DNA of 64,000 bases from Oscillospiraceae bacterium (GTDB lineage: Bacteria > Bacillota > Clostridia > Saccharofermentanales > Saccharofermentanaceae): contig CADAIP010000004.1 in assembly GCA_902787975.1 (NCBI GenBank), forward strand, positions 186,001 through 250,000, read 5' to 3'. Positions 62,986 through 64,000 of this stretch are shown one piece after another. A program made the translations under genes and the position numbers. The notes beneath the pieces are model-generated. The model made no database searches, was not told where the DNA came from, and saw only the letters and a program-made list of their open reading frames with translations. Position 1 is the first letter of the stretch, and every line of letters starts with the position of its first letter.

Positions 62986-63132
62986 AAGGTAAACATTCCT
63001 GCTGAAGCTGACCAGGCTGCCGTAGAAGCAATCGTCAACGCAGACGAGAGACTTGCAGGCGCATTGAACGGCAGATCGATCGTTAAGTTCATCTACGTTA
63101 AGGGAAGAATCGCTAACATCGTAGCGAAGTAA
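62986..63132 (+). pseudogene. leuS: Displaced 3' fragment of leuS
   Basis: These 147 bp (48 codons and the stop) align without gaps to the end of leuS (61629-61775). Seven bases differ, all at third codon positions, and all seven are silent, so both encode the same C-terminal peptide. The match ends abruptly at 62986; no start codon or ribosome binding site precedes it. It lies 1.2 kb from leuS, across the oppositely oriented zinc-ribbon gene. It is probably the tail of a former resident leuS. Confidence 0.92.
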
Positions 63133-63158
63133 TCAGGTCAAAAACACGTTCAATTGAT

Positions 63159-63187
63159 AAGGCTGTCTCAATGAGACAGCCTTTCTT
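63159..63187. terminator. Terminator behind the leuS fragment
   Basis: AAGGCTGTCTC and GAGACAGCCTT form a perfect 11-bp stem with a 3-nt loop, followed by TCTTATCTTT. It may be the original leuS terminator; it also serves the gene at 63192-63899 on the minus strand. Confidence 0.8.
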
Positions 63188-63191
63188 ATCT

Positions 63192-63899
63192 TTATGAGAA
63201 CAATATCTCTTTCGCTTTCTGATACTGATCGTCACCGGTGTTACGGAAACTGGCATCTTCATCGGGAAGTATTATGTTCAGAGTGTATTCTCTCGTAGGA
63301 TTATATGAAGCATATTCCTGATTCGCCTTCACATAAGAATCCCATAGCTTATCGAAAGTCTCTTCATCAATTGAATCAAGATTAACGATAGAGCAGACCG
63401 ATGATCTCGGATGTTCCTCAGAATTGTCAGTACCGTCTTTACCGAGAGAGTTTAACGAATAACCATAACGGTTGTTTCTTATCTCTCCAAGTTCAGGATA
63501 ATCTTCAAGAACCATACTTATAACGATATGGTCGTAATCGGTATCCATGCCATAAGCGGTTTTAGCGTATGCTGATCCCCTTGAATCCAAAAACAGCTCT
63601 GGCGTACTTGCCACAAGACAATCTATTCCATAGATCTTTGCAGGCCATTCACGGAATGACAGCCCATCAGACAAGTACCTGTCAGCATAATTCTCTGATA
63701 CAGTCGCATTTGGGTCTATAGATTTAGCAAATTCCAGCACATCCTCATAACTGTGATGCGAACTTGTATAACCATCAGGCAACTTATAGAACTTCAGATA
63801 TCCCGAAACACCGACAGATAAGATCAGCACAAAAATGCCAAAAGTCAAAACTGAAGGAATTATAATCGCCCATATCCACTTTGGTTTCTTTTTCTCCAT
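63192..63899 (-). CDS. Membrane-anchored extracytoplasmic protein, unknown function
   Basis: 235 residues: a short basic start (MEKKKPKWIW), one membrane span (about 9-33) and an extracytoplasmic domain rich in Asp, Tyr and Ser. No family is recognised. AGGAG lies 9 nt before ATG 63899. It begins 26 nt after the stop of the preceding partial gene, so the two are likely co-transcribed. Confidence 0.78.
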   Translation of the reverse strand: MEKKKPKWIWAIIIPSVLTFGIFVLILSVGVSGYLKFYKLPDGYTSSHHSYEDVLEFAKSIDPNATVSENYADRYLSDGLSFREWPAKIYGIDCLVASTPELFLDSRGSAYAKTAYGMDTDYDHIVISMVLEDYPELGEIRNNRYGYSLNSLGKDGTDNSEEHPRSSVCSIVNLDSIDEETFDKLWDSYVKANQEYASYNPTREYTLNIILPDEDASFRNTGDDQYQKAKEILFS

Positions 63900-63925
63900 G
63901 GTTATTATCTCCTGTATCCAACAGA

Positions 63926-64000
63926 TCAGGTGTCCGGCACGAACACCAACTTGTCCTCAGTTATCTCAACTGTTCCAGTAACTCTGGTAGTCGGATCACC
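63926..64000 (-). CDS. 3' end of a gene cut by the window edge
   Basis: The last 24 codons (ending KLVFVPDT) of an open frame, closing with TGA 26 nt before the next gene. Its spacing and direction fit a co-transcribed partner of the 63192-63899 gene. Too short to identify. Confidence 0.5.
   Translation of the reverse strand, partial: GDPTTRVTGTVEITEDKLVFVPDT

Noticed and set aside
62904..63092. Minus-strand open frame across the leuS fragment
   Set aside because: It is the antisense shadow of the leuS 3' copy; codon pattern follows the plus-strand frame.

Overview
The window is a dense, typical chromosomal segment of a low-to-mid GC Gram-positive bacterium of the class Clostridia, probably a gut or rumen member. 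The evidence is a CIRCE/HrcA heat-shock operon, SepF, a Bacillus-type LexA (SOS) box, ribosomal protein L27 with a cleavable N-terminal extension plus its protease Prp, the obgE-rpmA-prp-rplU order, an ECF sigma/anti-sigma pair, and strong AGGAGG-type ribosome binding sites. The genus cannot be fixed from sequence alone. I saw no rRNA, tRNA, CRISPR array, transposase or phage gene.

Layout. 1-9.7 kb (minus strand): hisS-aspS (aspS runs off the edge), a zinc-ribbon protein, prmA and a heat-shock operon hrcA-grpE-clpP-dnaK-dnaJ headed by a CIRCE operator; clpP inside this operon is unusual. 9.8-19.1 kb is the most accessory stretch: a HAD phosphatase, a putative peptide-modification cassette (radical SAM/SPASM enzyme plus two paralogous small precursor-like proteins), a lipoprotein, a PlsC-like acyltransferase, an orphan double-glycine-leader peptide, glnA, a second lipoprotein, a LarA-family protein and a PAP2 phosphatase. 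19.1-29.1 kb (minus): a periplasmic-binding-domain diguanylate cyclase, a DUF47 protein, sepF, the PLP-homeostasis protein, an HlyD-like protein, a YnbB-like PLP enzyme, a lipid kinase, an acyl carrier protein and a MarR regulator with a palindromic operator.

29.1-42.3 kb (minus): CPBP protease, mutS2, pfkA, then a repair/replication group (divergent PAP2, alkD-like, pfkB-type kinase, then uvrB-dnaE-sirtuin behind a LexA-box promoter). 42.7-50.7 kb: an XRE-type membrane regulator, obgE/rpmA/prp/rplU, a membrane protein, murC, ybaK and a VOC-domain protein. 50.7-59.0 kb (minus): ECF sigma / zinc anti-sigma / DUF4097 lipoprotein operon with its own ECF-type promoter, prmC, a DUF1385 protein, rpmE, a long rho and mreB. 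59.3-64 kb: leuS, a zinc-ribbon membrane protein, a displaced second copy of the leuS 3' end, and two hypothetical secreted or membrane proteins.

Best candidates for something undescribed: (1) the radical SAM/SPASM cassette at 10574-12358, whose two substrates share an almost identical lipoprotein-like leader and carry repeated Gly/Glu motifs; (2) the orphan GG-leader peptide at 14457-14789; (3) the 147-bp leuS 3' fragment at 62986-63132, which differs from the intact gene only at silent positions and so looks like the scar of an allele replacement; (4) clpP inside the CIRCE-controlled dnaK operon; (5) the large nested palindrome at 2258-2371.
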